7,520 bases of DNA from Candidatus Omnitrophota bacterium (GTDB lineage: Bacteria; Omnitrophota; Gorgyraeia; 2-01-FULL-45-10). The stretch covers positions 1 through 7,520 of the forward strand of contig JAPLMI010000105.1 of the NCBI GenBank assembly GCA_026387115.1. Reading direction: 5' to 3'. Numbering within the stretch: the stretch's first letter is position 1; each line of letters opens with the position of its first letter. A program made the position numbers and the translations under genes. The notes below the pieces were generated by a model. That model searched no databases, was not told where the DNA came from, and saw only the letters and a program-made list of their open reading frames with translations. Shown here in pieces: positions 1-7,095 of the stretch.

Positions 1-1
1 G

Positions 2-682
2 CTTGTGCTGGAAGATATGGAAAAATTGCATAAAATGTACAAGCCTCTTTATATAGGCCTCACGGATTCCGCCATGCAGCCCGAAAGATTAAGGCAGATC
101 TGCGGGCATAATATCGATAAAGGCGGAAAAAGAAAATTTTCGGCCTTTGTCCGCTTTGAAAGGGAATTCAAGTCAAAAAAATTCTGCCGCCTCCTGGCTG
201 AAGGCGGCCTTCTGGGCGGGCAAGTCGGGCTTGAGTCCGGCTCTCAGAGGATCAATGACATTATTAACAAGGGGGTCAAAGTAGATGACGCAAATGTCAT
301 ATTAAAAAATTTTTATAGCGCGGGGATGCTTATGCACCTTTATTGCATGGTGGGGGCCCCGGGCGAGGCCGTTAAAGACGCTGAAATGACGTATAAATTC
401 ATTACGCTGGATTGGCAGATATTTTCGCTCTATGTTTTAGAGCGCGGACCGCTAACCCGGAGAGCCGGCGAGTTTGGATTAACCGTGAGGCCGCTGCCGG
501 ATGAATTTCTTGCGCAGGCGGCGGAGTATGATGTGAAGAAGGGCATAACGCAGGAAGAGAGCGTCGCGCTGTCGATAAAATATTACGAAAAATTGAAATG
601 TTATATGAACCCTTTGAACAGAGAGATGGATGTCGAAAGCTTCAAAGTGTTCGCTATCATTCAAAAAGCAAAAGAACGATGA
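2..682 (+). CDS. Radical SAM protein (B12-binding type likely), 3' part only
   Basis: The reading frame is open from the window edge (codon at 2-4), so the true start and the N-terminal half lie upstream; the GTG at 5 is simply the first possible start in view. What is visible is the second half of a radical SAM barrel and a C-terminal extension. Numbered from that GTG, the GLESGSQR motif at residues 75-82, followed by a NKG (88-90), matches the 'G-x-ESGSQRxxxxxNKG' strand of B12-binding-type radical SAM enzymes, and VGAPGE at 116-121 matches their later G-x-PGE motif. The SAM-cluster CxxxCxxC motif is not in the window, so catalytic competence and any cobalamin domain cannot be judged. The substrate is unknown. 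The stop overlaps the start of the permease gene by 4 nt (ATGA), so it is probably translated from the same mRNA as the transporter. Confidence 0.8.
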   Translation, partial: LVLEDMEKLHKMYKPLYIGLTDSAMQPERLRQICGHNIDKGGKRKFSAFVRFEREFKSKKFCRLLAEGGLLGGQVGLESGSQRINDIINKGVKVDDANVILKNFYSAGMLMHLYCMVGAPGEAVKDAEMTYKFITLDWQIFSLYVLERGPLTRRAGEFGLTVRPLPDEFLAQAAEYDVKKGITQEESVALSIKYYEKLKCYMNPLNREMDVESFKVFAIIQKAKER

Positions 683-1908
683 AGACATTCGCAAAGATAG
701 CATGGCGTAATATCACGAGAAACAAGAGCCGCTCGCTTATTACCATATCCGCCATCGCTATAGGCCTCGGCGCGCTTATCTTTGTCCGCGCTTTTGTGGA
801 CGGCGCCGATATCCAGATGATCCAGAATTATACCGATCTAATTTCCGGGCAACTTCAAATACACGCTGATGGTTTCCAGAAAAAAATGGGCCTTGAGAGG
901 AACATACCCGATCCCGCGAAGATCGCGTCAGAGCTGAGCGCGACCCCGGGCATAATCGCTTCTTCGAAAAAGATAAAAAATTACGTCTTAGTGAGCTCCA
1001 CAGAGCAGTCGTCCGGCGTATTACTGATCGGGATAGACCCGCAAAAAGAGAGGGCAGTGACAACTCTGCATAAGCATATCAGAAAAGGCGAATTTTTATC
1101 CGAAGGCAAAGACGATCAGATAATCCTGGGCAAGGACCTATTGGAGATCCTTAATGTAGGCATAGGTGATAAGGTGGTTATAATGGCCCAGGGAGCGGAT
1201 GGAAGCCTGGCCAGCGGCGCCTATCGCGTCTGTGGGGCGCTCGATACCGGGGCGGAAGAGATAGACAAGGGCATGGCTATTATTACTTTGGCCGCCGCCG
1301 GGAAACTTTTTGTTCTGGAGGACAGGGTCTCGGAGTTCACCATACGCGCCGGGGATGTCTACAAATTGGACGACATCTCCAGGCGGCTTAAGGATAAATT
1401 TAACGGCAGGAATTTTGAGATCCTTACCTGGAAAGATATATCTCCGATACTTGCCCAGACGATCGAATTTGATAAGGTATTTTTCGACCTTCTGCTCGCT
1501 ATATTTGTGCTGGTGGTATCCATAGGTATTCTAAACACCATTCTTATGAGCGTCCTGGAAAGGACAAGGGAATTTGGTATAATGCTGGCGCTGGGTACAA
1601 AAGGAAAGCAGATAGTATTGATGGTGGCGCTGGAGTCTATATTTTTGGGATTTATCGGCACGGTATTCGGCTTGATATTGGGCATAATATCCGCGCTTTA
1701 TCTTGGATGGCATGGAATCGATCTCTCTATTTTTGGCAAAGTTTTTGAAGGTTGGTATATTGGCTCCATCGTTTATCCAAGACTGTTTTTCAGAAATATG
1801 CTCCTCTCGTCGTCTATAGTATTGATCATAAGTACCATAGCGGCGTTATATCCGGCATGGAAAGCGGCCAGTTTAAAACCGGTTGACGCGATAAGGCACT
1901 TTAACTGA
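679..1908 (+). CDS. FtsX/LolE-like ABC transporter permease
   Basis: This is a 409-residue inner-membrane permease of the MacB/LolCE/FtsX type, which moves lipoproteins, lipids or other hydrophobic cargo out of the inner membrane by mechanotransmission. The layout is typical. A basic N-terminus (WRNITRNKSRS, 9-19) is followed by TM1 at about 19-39 and a large periplasmic domain at about 40-265. Then come TM2 (about 266-290), the cytoplasmic coupling segment ERTREFGIMLALG (294-306), TM3 (about 311-342), TM4 (about 374-392) and the C-terminal PAWKAASLKPVDAIR motif (392-406). I chose the ATG at 679 over the in-frame ATG at 598. It starts exactly at the conserved permease N-terminus and gives the 4-nt ATGA overlap with the upstream gene. 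No clear Shine-Dalgarno precedes it, which suits translational coupling. Only one permease is visible, so it probably acts as a homodimer (as in LolDF systems) unless a partner is encoded upstream. The cargo cannot be read from the sequence. Confidence 0.9.
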   Translation: MKTFAKIAWRNITRNKSRSLITISAIAIGLGALIFVRAFVDGADIQMIQNYTDLISGQLQIHADGFQKKMGLERNIPDPAKIASELSATPGIIASSKKIKNYVLVSSTEQSSGVLLIGIDPQKERAVTTLHKHIRKGEFLSEGKDDQIILGKDLLEILNVGIGDKVVIMAQGADGSLASGAYRVCGALDTGAEEIDKGMAIITLAAAGKLFVLEDRVSEFTIRAGDVYKLDDISRRLKDKFNGRNFEILTWKDISPILAQTIEFDKVFFDLLLAIFVLVVSIGILNTILMSVLERTREFGIMLALGTKGKQIVLMVALESIFLGFIGTVFGLILGIISALYLGWHGIDLSIFGKVFEGWYIGSIVYPRLFFRNMLLSSSIVLIISTIAALYPAWKAASLKPVDAIRHFN

Positions 1909-1915
1909 AAAAATT

Positions 1916-2590
1916 ATGGCTTTTATCGAGATAAAAAATGTTTTTAAGACTTACGCGGAAATAGCGGGTATCTCTACGCTTGCTTTAAACGGGGTAACCC
2001 TGAACATTGAAAAAGGTGATTTTGCCGCCATCGCGGGCCCCTCGGGTTCCGGGAAGACAACCCTTCTTAACATCATAGGCGCGCTCGACAAACCTACCAC
2101 CGGCCAGATTTATTACGAAGGTGCCGATATAACAAATATTTCGATAAATCGGCTGGCAGATTTCAGGCTGCATCAGATAGGTTTTGTATTTCAAGCGTAT
2201 AATTTGATAAATGTGCTGACGGCGCTTGAAAATGTCGAATACATAATGTTGCTGCAAAATAGGCCCTGTGAGGAGAGAACTCGCCGCGCGACCGAACTTC
2301 TGGCGAGGGTGGGGTTGGCCGATTTCATGCACCGCCGGCCAAGTCAGATGAGCGGCGGCCAGCAGCAGCGCGTTGCCGTTGCGCGTGCCATAGCTGCCCG
2401 GCCAAAAGTAGTTTTAGCCGATGAGCCTACAGCCAATCTCGATTCTAAAACCGCCGGCGAACTCCTGGATCTGATGAAAGAGCTAAATAAGGAAAAAGGG
2501 GTCACTTTTCTGTTCTCTACTCATGATAAAATGGTCATGGATAAAGCGGATAAAATATTTCATGTGAAGGATGGGAGTATTATAAATTGA
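1916..2590 (+). CDS. ABC transporter ATPase, LolD/MacB-type
   Basis: This 224-residue cytoplasmic ATPase powers the adjacent FtsX-type permease. All catalytic elements are intact: Walker A GPSGSGKTT at 41-49, Q-loop glutamine at 93 in VFQAYNL, signature MSGGQQQR at 145-152, Walker B VVLADEP at 165-171, D-loop NLD at 174-176 and switch histidine H203 in STHD. Length and motif wording (IGFVFQ, LTALENV, ADEPTANLDS) are those of the MacB/LolD/SalX exporter subfamily. The start ATG lies 7 nt after the permease stop with no strong Shine-Dalgarno, so coupling to the permease is likely. The stop codon is shared with the TTG start of the next gene (TTGA). The assignment as a transport ATPase of this subfamily is secure. 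LolD proper versus another FtsX-type exporter cannot be separated by eye, and the Q-loop region reads slightly more MacB-like than LolD-like. Confidence 0.94.
   Translation: MAFIEIKNVFKTYAEIAGISTLALNGVTLNIEKGDFAAIAGPSGSGKTTLLNIIGALDKPTTGQIYYEGADITNISINRLADFRLHQIGFVFQAYNLINVLTALENVEYIMLLQNRPCEERTRRATELLARVGLADFMHRRPSQMSGGQQQRVAVARAIAARPKVVLADEPTANLDSKTAGELLDLMKELNKEKGVTFLFSTHDKMVMDKADKIFHVKDGSIIN
2573..2577 (+). promoter_or_regulatory. Shine-Dalgarno for the TTG-started outer-membrane gene
   Basis: GGGAG lies inside the end of the ATPase gene, with 9 nt between it and the TTG at 2587. It supports TTG as the start of the outer-membrane protein, together with the signal peptide that begins directly after this codon. 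Confidence 0.5.
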
Positions 2591-3747
2591 TATCCTGGCA
2601 GGATAAGAAAGCCTGTCTTTTTTTCACCGCCATCACATTCTTCTTAAGTAATACCGTCTTTGCTTCCCAGGACCTATCAAAACCTTCAAGAATATCACCG
2701 GCTGAGCCGGCAGCTATTGCGCCTCCACAGGAAATACTCATATCTTCGGGAAAAAACTCAAACGAGAAGATGGAATTAGATCCTTTGCATATACCCGTGG
2801 ACAACAAAGAAGGGATGGTGCATCTTCATACAAAAGGGTATTATAAGAATCTGGCCACGACATCGCGGTCTATGGTCAACAATAAACCATATTTTTCCGA
2901 CATGCAGCGGTTTAGAATTGAACCGACAATCGACATAGGCGATAATGTACAGATTTATATAGCATACGATAACGAAATGATCGTAGGCGATTTTTTGCGG
3001 AGCCCGGACTTTGATCTGGTTAAGCAGAAGAATGAAAAATATTTGAACTGGCTGCCTGTGCAATGGACGCTGGCTGATGGAAGAGGGGTCTATTATACCA
3101 CCTATTTATATAGAGGTTATATAAGGTATGACGATCCTAGGTTTCAGATCATCGTAGGAAAGCAAAAGATAGACTGGGGCAGATGCCATTTCTGGAGCCC
3201 GATGGATTTATTTAATCCTAACACACCACTCGATATAGAAAAAGATGAGAGGGTAGGAGTGGATGCGGCAAGCGCAAACGCCTCTATAACCGACTTTTTG
3301 AATTTCGATCTCGTATATGTGCCGTACGACGCTCTTAATAAATCCAGTTTTGCCGTAAGGGCTTTTTGTCGCATAGAGAATTACGACATACTTCTTATGA
3401 GCGGGCAGTTTAAAAAAAATAATGTCATCGGCGGTTGCGTCGACGGATATCTGGGCGGCGCGAGCATACGCGGAGAGTTTACATATACATGGGAACACGG
3501 CGGGGCGGACTATTTCCATTTGATAGGCGCTCAGGTTGGATACGATCTCACCCCATTGCTCAAATGGGATAACTACATGATATTTGATCTGAACGGCAAC
3601 AGCTTGTTCGTAAATCCGGAACTCAAATATAATCTGAAGCCGAATCTTGATATAACTTTAGGGGCACAGGTTTTTTGGGGCCCGGCCGACAGCGAGTTCA
3701 ATGATTACAAGGACATTTATTACGGAGAGATGAAGTATTACTTTTGA
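2587..3747 (+). CDS. Predicted outer-membrane beta-barrel protein
   Basis: This 386-residue exported protein most likely folds as an outer-membrane barrel. It begins with a Sec signal peptide: lysines at 7-8, a hydrophobic core at about 10-25, and a VFA|S cleavage site after residue 26. A Pro/Ala/Ser-rich linker follows (about 31-52). From about residue 78 the protein alternates short aromatic-rich strands with polar turns and ends in EMKYYF, matching the C-terminal aromatic beta-signal read by BamA. The segment GKQKIDWGRCHFWSPMDLFN (191-210), then DIEKDERVGVDA (216-227), resembles the 'GRQ-x-x-WG...W-P-x-D-x-FNP' motif of some porin-like outer-membrane families, broadly like DUF1302. I cannot name the family firmly. 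The TTG start is supported by the TTGA overlap with the ATPase, an upstream GGGAG and the signal peptide; the next ATG (2770) would remove the signal peptide. Position after a Lol/MacB-like transporter suggests an outer-membrane partner or client. Confidence 0.82.
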   Translation: MISWQDKKACLFFTAITFFLSNTVFASQDLSKPSRISPAEPAAIAPPQEILISSGKNSNEKMELDPLHIPVDNKEGMVHLHTKGYYKNLATTSRSMVNNKPYFSDMQRFRIEPTIDIGDNVQIYIAYDNEMIVGDFLRSPDFDLVKQKNEKYLNWLPVQWTLADGRGVYYTTYLYRGYIRYDDPRFQIIVGKQKIDWGRCHFWSPMDLFNPNTPLDIEKDERVGVDAASANASITDFLNFDLVYVPYDALNKSSFAVRAFCRIENYDILLMSGQFKKNNVIGGCVDGYLGGASIRGEFTYTWEHGGADYFHLIGAQVGYDLTPLLKWDNYMIFDLNGNSLFVNPELKYNLKPNLDITLGAQVFWGPADSEFNDYKDIYYGEMKYYF

Positions 3748-3759
3748 GATCGGATAGAG

Positions 3760-3765
3760 AAGGTG
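3760..3765 (+). promoter_or_regulatory. Shine-Dalgarno for the synthetase-ACP-acyltransferase gene
   Basis: AAGGTG with a 7-nt spacer precedes the ATG at 3773. It lies in the 25-nt gap after the outer-membrane gene. No promoter-like pair or terminator hairpin is evident in this gap, so read-through from the transporter genes is expected. Confidence 0.5.
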
Positions 3766-3772
3766 CGGGAAG

Positions 3773-6430
3773 ATGGTTGATACGCTCATAGGAAGATTTA
3801 ACTATAGAGCCGCTATGTTATCCCATAAGGCCGCCGTTACCTATAAAAAGGATGATAAGTGGGCCGATATTTCCTATGATGAACTAAAGAATATCGTTGA
3901 TTCGCTGACAGATCTTTTATTGAAAGAGGGAGTAGGAAAAAACGACAAGGTAGCGCTCATCCTGAAGAACGGGCCGAAATGGACTGAACTTTTTTTCGCG
4001 GCCGTTTCCCTCGGAGCAGTCGTCGTTCCCGTAAATCCGGACGCGGAACCCGGAGAGGCGATCGATATTCTTAATGATTCTGGCGCCCGACTGGTATTCC
4101 TCGGCAGCGAATCGAGCCGCCTGGCGCGCAGCATATCGGAGAGCTGCGGATTGGTAAAAAATATCATTTCAGTTGATGCGCCTGTTTTTAAACAGGCATT
4201 AAATAGATCGGCGAGCCAAAAGACAAGCTTTGAAATATTTCCGGATGATATAGCATGTATCCTCTATACATCGGGCACGACCGATGAGCCGAAAGGCGTC
4301 ATGCTCTCCCACAAGAACTTTATCTCAAATGCCGACTCGATAAAAAGCCTTAATATCATTACCGAAAACGACAGGGTTTTGTCAATACTTCCGCTTCACC
4401 ATATCTATCCGCTGACCGTTACCATGATCATACCGCTAATATTCGGCGGGACTATCGTCTATCCCGGGACCATACGAGGCGAAGGGCTGCTGGAAGCCAT
4501 GGCCCAAACCAACCCAACGGTGTTTGCAGCTGTGCCGCAGGTCTTTTGCGTATTTCATCAGAAGATAGTCGACGCGTTAAAACGCGTTCCTTTTCCGTTT
4601 AAAACGCTTCTCGGCAGAATCATACGCCGCCGGCGATTCGGCAAATCGATACGTCTCTTTGTATCGGGCGGCGCCAAGCTCGATGAACGCGTAGAAAGAG
4701 ACCTTCTGCAGCTTGGCTTTACTATTCTTGAAGGATATGGCCTAACTGAGACATCTCCGATTCTTACCATGAACCTGCCCGGCAGGATAAAGATAGGCTC
4801 AGCCGGAGTCGCCATACCGGGTGTTGAGATTAGGATCGGCGGCAAGGACGAAAATGGCGTCGGCGAAGTCATGGCGCGGGGTGCGAATATCATGAAAGGA
4901 TATTATAAACGTGATGATCTCACGGCGCAGGTCCTGAAGGACGGCTGGTTTTACACCGGCGATCTCGGATACTTAGACAAAGATGGGTATCTGTTTTTGA
5001 CCGGCAGATCAAAGGATCTTATCGTTTTGAGTTCCGGCCTCAAAGTCTATCCGGATGAGATCGAGCGCGTGTACGGCGCCTCAGCGCCGGTCAAAGAACT
5101 TTGCGTATTTGAAGCACCTGCGGCCAAAAACCTCACGGGCAATCAGGTTCTCTGGGCAGTAGTTGTGCCGAACCTTGATGTTTTCAAAAAGGATGCCGAA
5201 ACGAATCTACGGGAGGTTATAAAAGCGAACTTCGATGTTATCCAGGCAAAGCTTCCGCCCCACAAGCGCCTAATGGGATTTATGGTAACACTCGAAGAGT
5301 TGCCGCGCACTCTTTTGGGGAAGTTAAAAAGGTTCGCGGTGAAAGAGATGTATCTTCCGAAGATCATGGAGGATGCCGCCGCCCCGACGGGAGAGAAGAC
5401 GATATCGGAAGAAGACAGAGATCTATTGGGAACCGATTTAGCGAAGAAGACCATCAGCTACCTTAAAAAACACACCCGCCTTAAAAGGGATATCGTGCTC
5501 CGGGATTCTCTTGAGCTGGATCTGGGGATAGACTCGCTGGGCAGGATCGAGCTTGCCGCCGGACTGGAAAAGTTTCTACACGTAAAGATCGAAGACGAGG
5601 TTATAGGCACGGCGTTTACCGTCAGGGATTTGATAAGGAATATAGAGGGGCTCGCATCAGATCATGCCGCAGGCGGTATTCCCGGGAAAGACTCGGGACG
5701 GGCGGAGGGAGGGCCGGAGTATTGGGCGCGCATACTGGACGCGGAGCCGAATGAAGAGAACCTCAAAAGACTCGACCTCTGTCCGAATCTAAGGGCGAGG
5801 GTTGCCTATTCATTGGTGCAGGGACTTTGTTTTTTGATCTTTAAGCTCTTCTATCAATTGAAGGTCGAAGGCAGGAATCATCTTCCCAAAAAAGGGCCGT
5901 ATATGCTGTTCGCGAACCACACCAGTTTTTTCGACGGCGCGCTTTTAGGCGTTTCCTTGCCTCATTATACAAAATACGACGTATTTTTTCTGAGCTTCAA
6001 GAAGTATTTTAATGCCCCGGTTCTGCGCAACCTCATAAAAGATTGTAGGATCATTCCTCTCGATTTTTTTTCGCACCTGACCGAGTCATTACGAAGCGTT
6101 TATTATGTCCTGAAAAACGGTAAGAATGTCTGTATCTTTCCCGAAGGGCGGATAAGCCTGGATGGAAATGTCAAAGATTTCAAAAAGGGTTTTGGGATAT
6201 TGGTTAAGGAAACGCGAGCAACGCTCATTCCCGTAGCGATAGAAGGCGCTGACAAGGCATGGCCGCGCACCGCGAAGTTTCCGCGTCCTCATCCAATACG
6301 GGTAAGGTTTGGGGAAGCTGTTACCTATGAAAAGCTTGAGGCGGAGGCCTCTAAAATAAAAGATCGCGATAGTTACGATGCTTTATGTACCGTTGCCCGC
6401 GAGATCCTGGTGAAATTGAAGGGAGGATAA
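3773..6430 (+). CDS. Acyl-ACP/CoA synthetase - ACP - PlsC acyltransferase fusion (Aas-like)
   Basis: This 885-residue enzyme has three domains. (1) AMP-forming synthetase, about 1-530: P-loop YTSGTTDEPKG (165-175), GYGLTETSP (321-329), YTGDLG (394-399), hinge GRSKDLIVLSSG (411-422) and the C-terminal catalytic lysine K517 in PRTLLGK. (2) Acyl carrier protein, about 552-627: DLGIDSLGRIEL, with Ser588 as the expected phosphopantetheine site. (3) PlsC/LPLAT acyltransferase, about 690-885: NHTSFFD (HX4D, H716 and D721) and FPEGR (789-793). All key residues are present. The expected chemistry is ATP-dependent activation of a free fatty acid, transfer to a carrier (possibly its own ACP) and acylation of a lysophospholipid or acyl-glycerol-phosphate. 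E. coli Aas combines the same two activities in the opposite order and has no ACP. A hydrophobic stretch at about 679-692 may help membrane attachment. Acyl-ACP versus acyl-CoA chemistry and the acceptor are not readable from the sequence. Confidence 0.92.
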   Translation: MVDTLIGRFNYRAAMLSHKAAVTYKKDDKWADISYDELKNIVDSLTDLLLKEGVGKNDKVALILKNGPKWTELFFAAVSLGAVVVPVNPDAEPGEAIDILNDSGARLVFLGSESSRLARSISESCGLVKNIISVDAPVFKQALNRSASQKTSFEIFPDDIACILYTSGTTDEPKGVMLSHKNFISNADSIKSLNIITENDRVLSILPLHHIYPLTVTMIIPLIFGGTIVYPGTIRGEGLLEAMAQTNPTVFAAVPQVFCVFHQKIVDALKRVPFPFKTLLGRIIRRRRFGKSIRLFVSGGAKLDERVERDLLQLGFTILEGYGLTETSPILTMNLPGRIKIGSAGVAIPGVEIRIGGKDENGVGEVMARGANIMKGYYKRDDLTAQVLKDGWFYTGDLGYLDKDGYLFLTGRSKDLIVLSSGLKVYPDEIERVYGASAPVKELCVFEAPAAKNLTGNQVLWAVVVPNLDVFKKDAETNLREVIKANFDVIQAKLPPHKRLMGFMVTLEELPRTLLGKLKRFAVKEMYLPKIMEDAAAPTGEKTISEEDRDLLGTDLAKKTISYLKKHTRLKRDIVLRDSLELDLGIDSLGRIELAAGLEKFLHVKIEDEVIGTAFTVRDLIRNIEGLASDHAAGGIPGKDSGRAEGGPEYWARILDAEPNEENLKRLDLCPNLRARVAYSLVQGLCFLIFKLFYQLKVEGRNHLPKKGPYMLFANHTSFFDGALLGVSLPHYTKYDVFFLSFKKYFNAPVLRNLIKDCRIIPLDFFSHLTESLRSVYYVLKNGKNVCIFPEGRISLDGNVKDFKKGFGILVKETRATLIPVAIEGADKAWPRTAKFPRPHPIRVRFGEAVTYEKLEAEASKIKDRDSYDALCTVAREILVKLKGG

Positions 6431-6433
6431 TGA

Positions 6434-7072
6434 TCAGGAAACCTCGTCTATAAGCGCCTTGATCTTTGCCATGATATCCGCGGTCGTGGACTCCAAAAGC
6501 TCATTTTCTATCTTCGCCTCATCAACAATGTTGTAGGAAAAAGGCTTTCCTATGTTTACGATAATGTGATGACGCGCATTGAGGCGGAACGATCGCGCCG
6601 GAAGAACCTTGTCGGTCCCGACAATGCCGACGGGAATAACAGGAACGCCGGTTGAAAGCGCGATGACGGCCGCGCCCCGGGCGGGATGTTTTCTTTTTGA
6701 CTGGCCCGGCGGACACCATCTTTCATTGCCTTCGGGGAATATAACAACCCACAGGCCTTCATCTAAGGCGTGCTTTATTTTTTCTATTGTCCCGTTCAGA
6801 ACAACGACCCTCCATAAAAAATAGAGCCATTTAAGGTACCAGAGCCGGTAATTTGACTTGGAAATAACCCATCGCGTCCTGAGGCCTTGCTTGAAAAAAG
6901 GAAATCCAATAGTGAGCACATCAAGATAACTTGCATGATTTGCGACGATCAGGAGCTTTGGAGTATCGGGGATGTTTTCCATGCCCCGCACAGTAAGCCT
7001 CAACGTTGTGAGCACAATAAATTTAATGATATACTGACCGCATCTGCGGATGCAATTTATGAGAGTTTCCAA
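6434..7072 (-). CDS. plsC: 1-acyl-sn-glycerol-3-phosphate acyltransferase (PlsC-type)
   Basis: This 212-residue member of the LPLAT/PlsC family is expected to convert lysophosphatidic acid to phosphatidic acid at the inner membrane. It carries NHASYLD (HX4D, H46 and D51) and FPEG (112-115), plus a late VPVIPVGIVGTD block (143-154) that fits family motif IV. An N-terminal hydrophobic stretch (about 13-28) may anchor it. Unusual points: the usual EGTRS is replaced by EGNER, followed by a Pro/Lys/Arg-rich stretch (about 118-133), and the arginine-containing motif II is weak (RVVVLNG). Acyl acceptor specificity is therefore uncertain. The start is TTG at 7070-7072, backed by a GGAGG six nt upstream; no upstream ATG competes. 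It is divergent from plsX and converges on the fusion gene. It is only distantly similar to that gene's PlsC domain, so a recent duplication is unlikely. Confidence 0.87.
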   Translation of the reverse strand: METLINCIRRCGQYIIKFIVLTTLRLTVRGMENIPDTPKLLIVANHASYLDVLTIGFPFFKQGLRTRWVISKSNYRLWYLKWLYFLWRVVVLNGTIEKIKHALDEGLWVVIFPEGNERWCPPGQSKRKHPARGAAVIALSTGVPVIPVGIVGTDKVLPARSFRLNARHHIIVNIGKPFSYNIVDEAKIENELLESTTADIMAKIKALIDEVS

Positions 7073-7078
7073 TTTACG

Positions 7079-7083
7079 CCTCC
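7079..7083 (-). promoter_or_regulatory. Strong Shine-Dalgarno deciding the TTG start of plsC
   Basis: The minus strand reads GGAGG here, followed by a 6-nt spacer and the TTG at 7072. This is the best ribosome site in the window and justifies the non-ATG start. Confidence 0.7.
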
Positions 7084-7095
7084 GATTCTCAGTTG

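Noticed and set aside
598..678. Upstream in-frame ATG that would extend the permease by 27 residues
   Set aside because: It would overlap the radical SAM gene by 85 nt and add a basic, non-family N-terminus. The ATG at 679 starts at the conserved permease N-terminus and makes a classic ATGA overlap.
3748..3772. Possible promoter or terminator between the barrel gene and the fusion gene
   Set aside because: The 25-nt gap holds a Shine-Dalgarno only. No -10/-35 pair or hairpin was found in or just before it.
6537..6551. Small inverted repeat GGAAA...TTTCC near the 3' end of plsC
   Set aside because: Only 5 bp, AT-rich, within coding sequence and with no T-run. Likely chance.
6765..6786. Possible terminator: AAGGC/GCTTT followed by a T-run, plus strand
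   Set aside because: The stem would be 5 bp with a G-T pair and a 2-nt loop, too tight to form, and it lies mid-gene in plsC, 340 nt past the fusion stop.
6434..7072. plsC as an inverted duplicate of the fusion gene's PlsC domain
   Set aside because: Beyond the HX4D and FPEG motifs the two proteins differ in sequence and spacing, so they belong to different PlsC branches rather than a recent local duplication.
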